Shown here: in pieces, positions 61,051-64,000 of the stretch
Position numbering within the stretch: position 1 is the first letter of the stretch
Layout of the letters: the number at the start of each line of letters is the position of its first letter
The notes under the pieces: generated by a model
Told to the model about the DNA's origin: nothing
Database searches by the model: none
The model's input: the letters and a program-made list of their open reading frames with translations, nothing else
Position numbers and translations under genes: made by a program
Origin: Plantago ovata
Taxonomy: Eukaryota > Streptophyta > Magnoliopsida > Lamiales > Plantaginaceae
NCBI GenBank assembly: GCA_028274465.1
Contig: CM051455.1
Span: forward strand, 45,215,129-45,279,128
DNA length: 64,000 bases
Direction of reading: 5' to 3'

Positions 61051-62520
61051 AGGGGGGGGGGGGGGGGGTGAATAGTATTTAAAACTTTTTCGTGTCTAAA
61101 ATATTTCTCACCAAGTACTTATTACTTTTTAGTAATGAGATTGCTGGTACTTACAGTTCAGAGTGTGAAAGTCTTTTTACAATAAGTGTTTTGACAAAAC
61201 ATAGTTTAGCAAGTAAAGATGTAAAGCGGTGAAAACAGAAATAACTTGCTGAAACTAAATTGCAGTAAAGTAAATCACACAAACACTTTTATAGTGGTAT
61301 CTGAGGGTGGCGTAATCCCTCAACTAATCCACTTTGTCCTTTCTAGGACTGAATTCACTATGATAGATGATGAGTTTCCTTACAACACCTAATCAACTAG
61401 AATCCCAGAAACCAAAGCACCTTGCTTTGTTTCCAACCTAACCAGAGAACTAAAACCTTGTTCTCAACCAAACTTGGGACACTTAATTAGCACAACCTTG
61501 CATGATTAGTTCCCTTGACAAACACGCTTGAAAGGTGGCTTTTATCAGTTAGAGAGGTTTTGGGTAGAGATTACTGAAGTTAACTTTTCAGTTAAAGACA
61601 AGTAATCTAAGAAACTCAACTTGACAATACTTTGCAGTAAGCAAGTACTTTGTTTCTGGTGTCAAGACTATTCCTTGTTTAGAGGAAAGAACGCTTAACT
61701 CATTTCTTAGTTTAGTATTCTACTTCTTCACAAGTAACTTCTGTTTCAAGCTTAAATCTTGGAACGGATTAGTAAGCTCGTAAGTATGGAGAAGGATTTG
61801 AAGATTTGTAAGCACAAGTGAATGTTTGATCACGTTGTTGACACACCTTTCTCCAGAGCCTAAGGACCTCTATTATAGTGTCTCAATGGTGCCGTTTGAA
61901 TTTGAATTATAGGACTTAGCCATGAGATGTCACTATCAACATCGTCTTCTATGTCTTCAGTCTTCAGAACGACATGCTTAGCATTTAATGCTCTTCAAAT
62001 TCAAATCTGAACGTTGAAGTCAAAATGCAAAGTGATTCAGCAAGGCAGGTCACATGTGTTATTAGTTAGCAAGCAGTCTCAGTTCAGAAAGCTCAACCTA
62101 CTCTGTCATATAGATTTTCACTTAAACTATCTGATTGTTGAGTTACTTCCTTTCTGAAATAACACGTGCCTTTGTAGATACTTTCTCAGAAATCTTCTAA
62201 GTCTTCAGTCTTCAATTTTCTGAGCGGTTCTAGGTCTTCAATAGATTGTTTTTGTAAACAAAGTACATCATCAGCAAGCTTAAGAACTTAACTAGTACTT
62301 ACACTAAGTCTTTCAGCAAACGTTCCTCTTTTACAATGTTCTTTAAAAACTAAATTCCTACGGACCTTAAGAGTACTAGTTACTGGACTTTAACTTAATT
62401 TAGCGTGGTTAATTGCTCATCAAAATTACAAGTTTCCTAACAAACTTGCTAAGTTTTTTTTAGACCTCAAGTTCCTAATGTGCCCTCCCCTCACTATGTG
62501 GGTCCCACATGCACGGAGAG
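61051..62520. other. Poly-G tract and probable retroelement-derived non-coding sequence
   Basis: A run of 17 G's (61052-61068) followed by TGAATAG opens a stretch with CACTTTTATAGTGGTATCTG, moderate base composition and no long ORF. G-run plus GTGAATAG sequences are common in repetitive plant DNA, so I suspect a retroelement fragment. Family and ends are unknown. Confidence 0.35.
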
Positions 62521-62531
62521 AAGAGCCTTAT

Positions 62532-62595
62532 ACAGTGGCGAATCTGGGGGTTGGGTCAGCTGACCCAGCTGGCCCAGGCCCAACCCAATATTTAT
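62532..62595. repeat. DNA-transposon-like terminus with 16-bp palindrome
   Basis: CAGTGGCGAATCTGGGGG resembles ends of hAT-type or related plant repeats. A perfect palindrome TGGGTCAGCTGACCCA follows at 62552-62567. No matching second end was found. Confidence 0.35.
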
Positions 62596-62787
62596 ATATA
62601 AAAATTCCTAAATTCGTAGTAAAACTACACTACTTAACCCAGCTTAAATAATGTTATGTCTCTCCTAGTGATTTGGGGTTTGGGTGTTGAGCTATTACTT
62701 TGGTGGTTAGGGTTCGATTCCTGGTTTCCCCTACTTCTCCTTTGATCATTTTTCTAGAAATTCTTTTGCCTCAACTTAACTCATTTT

Positions 62788-63112
62788 TTCTCGAGTCCTT
62801 TGCCATTATTATAGTTTTTTTTTTTCCTTTTTCCATGCTATTCCTTATCCTTGTGATTTGAATAACAATGGCAAATATTTTCTCGAGTCCTTTCCCATTA
62901 TTGAATAACAATGGCAAATTTTCTCAAGTCCTTTGCCATTAACTCCTTTTTTCTCGAGTCCTTTGCCATTATTGAATAACAATGGCAAATTTTCTCGAGT
63001 CCTTTGCCATTATTGAATAACAATGGCAAATTTTCTCGAGTCCTTTGCCATTAACTCCTTTTTTCTCGAGTCCTTTGCCATTATTGAATAACAATGGCAA
63101 ATTTTCTTACAT
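62788..63112 (+). repeat. Minisatellite with self-complementary unit
   Basis: TCTCGAGTCCTTTGCCATT recurs at about 62789, 62881, 62952, 62994, 63035 and 63064, with variants nearby. Two unit types alternate. One continues ATTGAATAACAATGGCAAAT (period about 41). The other continues AACTCCTTTT (period about 29). In the longer type TTTGCCATT pairs with AATGGCAAA. Confidence 0.85.
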
Positions 63113-63571
63113 CTTACTTGTTCATTTGAATAAATTCCCAATTATTTCGCCTCTAAATAACTCATTTTTCTCGAGTACTTTGCCATTGTTATTATAGTTC
63201 GTTCATGTTGTTCATCATCCTTGTGATTTAAAATTTCCTTATATGTTACTTGTTCTTTTGAAAAAATTTAGTGGTACAAAACAGACTATGTTATGCAATA
63301 TTTATACAACTAATGAGAGTTCATGTTACGATGTATATGTAGAGTAATAATGATTGTTTTCAAGGAGTCGAACCCTTTTAAATTATATGAATACTACAGT
63401 TTGTGATGCATTTCAAAATAAATAAATAAATAAAAAGGAGAAGAATGAAAATAATGTTCATAAATAGATATTTGATGAATGTGTATTTTACACTTTCATT
63501 TGAGTCTCTTTCACCTATTTTAGCTATCTTCTATGATAATTTAGCTATATTTTAGTGCATTTTATTAGATT

Positions 63572-64000
63572 AGTGTCACGTTTCCCTTTAGTTTTTATTT
63601 TACAGGTTTTGGTTGAAAAACGAGGATTTCCGGGCAATTATATTGAAGAATTGGTGTTCCAGAAGCCTATTTGGAGTATCTGAAGGTTTCCGGATAGGAT
63701 TTGGAGTCTAGGGGTCGAATCTGGAGGTTAGAAGTCCACTAGAAGTCAGAAACCGAGTCCGAAAAGGGGAAGAAATCCAAAAACGCGGAATTCCGCGAAT
63801 TTTACTCCCGGGCGAATCGCCCGGTGTGTGGGGCCCTTCGCCCCACACAAATTCGTGGCCTATATATAGTTGCTCAGTTTTTCTCCGAAATTCATACTTT
63901 TCCAGACCTATTCTCTCACCTTTCTCTGTAGTTTTAGGTAGGAACTTCCCAGAGCCTGTTCTGGGGGTTCGTAGCTTAGGAGATACTTTTTCATAGCAGT
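63572..64000 (+). mobile_element. LTR-like promoter region, cut by the window edge
   Basis: GC-rich palindromes at 63784-63848 are followed by a TATATATAG box (63861-63869), a pyrimidine-rich leader and no ORF, after a long AT-rich tract. This looks like a retrotransposon LTR entering the window, but the LTR start, primer-binding site and second LTR are not visible. A host promoter is the alternative. Confidence 0.4.

Noticed and set aside
62788..63112. CRISPR-like array
   Set aside because: The repeats are contiguous, with no unique spacers, in plant nuclear DNA; it is a minisatellite.

Overview
This window is nuclear DNA from a flowering plant, most likely a eudicot. It is AT-rich, its genes are split by many GT-AG introns, its proteins belong to plant families, and the intergenic space is full of small plant transposons (PIF/Harbinger-like, Stowaway and Mutator-type MITEs, tRNA-derived SINEs, a plant L1-type LINE, LTR relics). 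The species cannot be fixed from the sequence alone.

Layout. 1-12 kb: two paralogous RBR (RING-IBR-RING) ubiquitin ligase genes on the minus strand, the first cut by the window edge. They enclose a 16-exon ALG1-type mannosyltransferase gene and an intronless DMP8/9-type (DUF679) gene broken by a stop codon and a 1-base frameshift. 12-20 kb: mostly non-coding, with a 647-bp Mutator-type MITE. 20-31 kb: three tandem purple acid phosphatase genes with the same eight-exon plan; the first and third are intact and the second has a 23-base deletion. 31-34 kb: retroelement relics and a Stowaway MITE. 34-41 kb: a 12-exon WD40 gene of the WDR13 type. 42.5-43.8 kb: a Harbinger-like element flanked by 70-bp direct repeats. 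44-50 kb: a SHORT LIFE/EBS-type BAH-PHD chromatin reader gene on the minus strand, with a 1-base homopolymer frameshift, a SINE against a splice site and an expanded repeat intron. 50-64 kb: transposon-rich and without host genes, including a 3.4-kb 5'-truncated LINE with an 18-bp target-site duplication, several MITEs, a SINE with a 12-bp duplication, minisatellites and an LTR-like sequence at the right end.

The genes do not form one pathway. ALG1 acts in ER N-glycosylation, the phosphatases are secretory-pathway glycoproteins, the SHL-like protein reads histone marks, and the RBR proteins are probably membrane-anchored ubiquitin ligases. Three host genes (DMP-like, middle phosphatase, SHL-like) have reading-frame lesions. 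Raw reads are needed to decide between real pseudogenes and assembly errors. I found no convincing new multi-gene system. The most unusual structures are the repeat-built SHL-like intron, the phosphatase array with a damaged middle copy, the broken DMP gene and a hairpin array inside a MITE.
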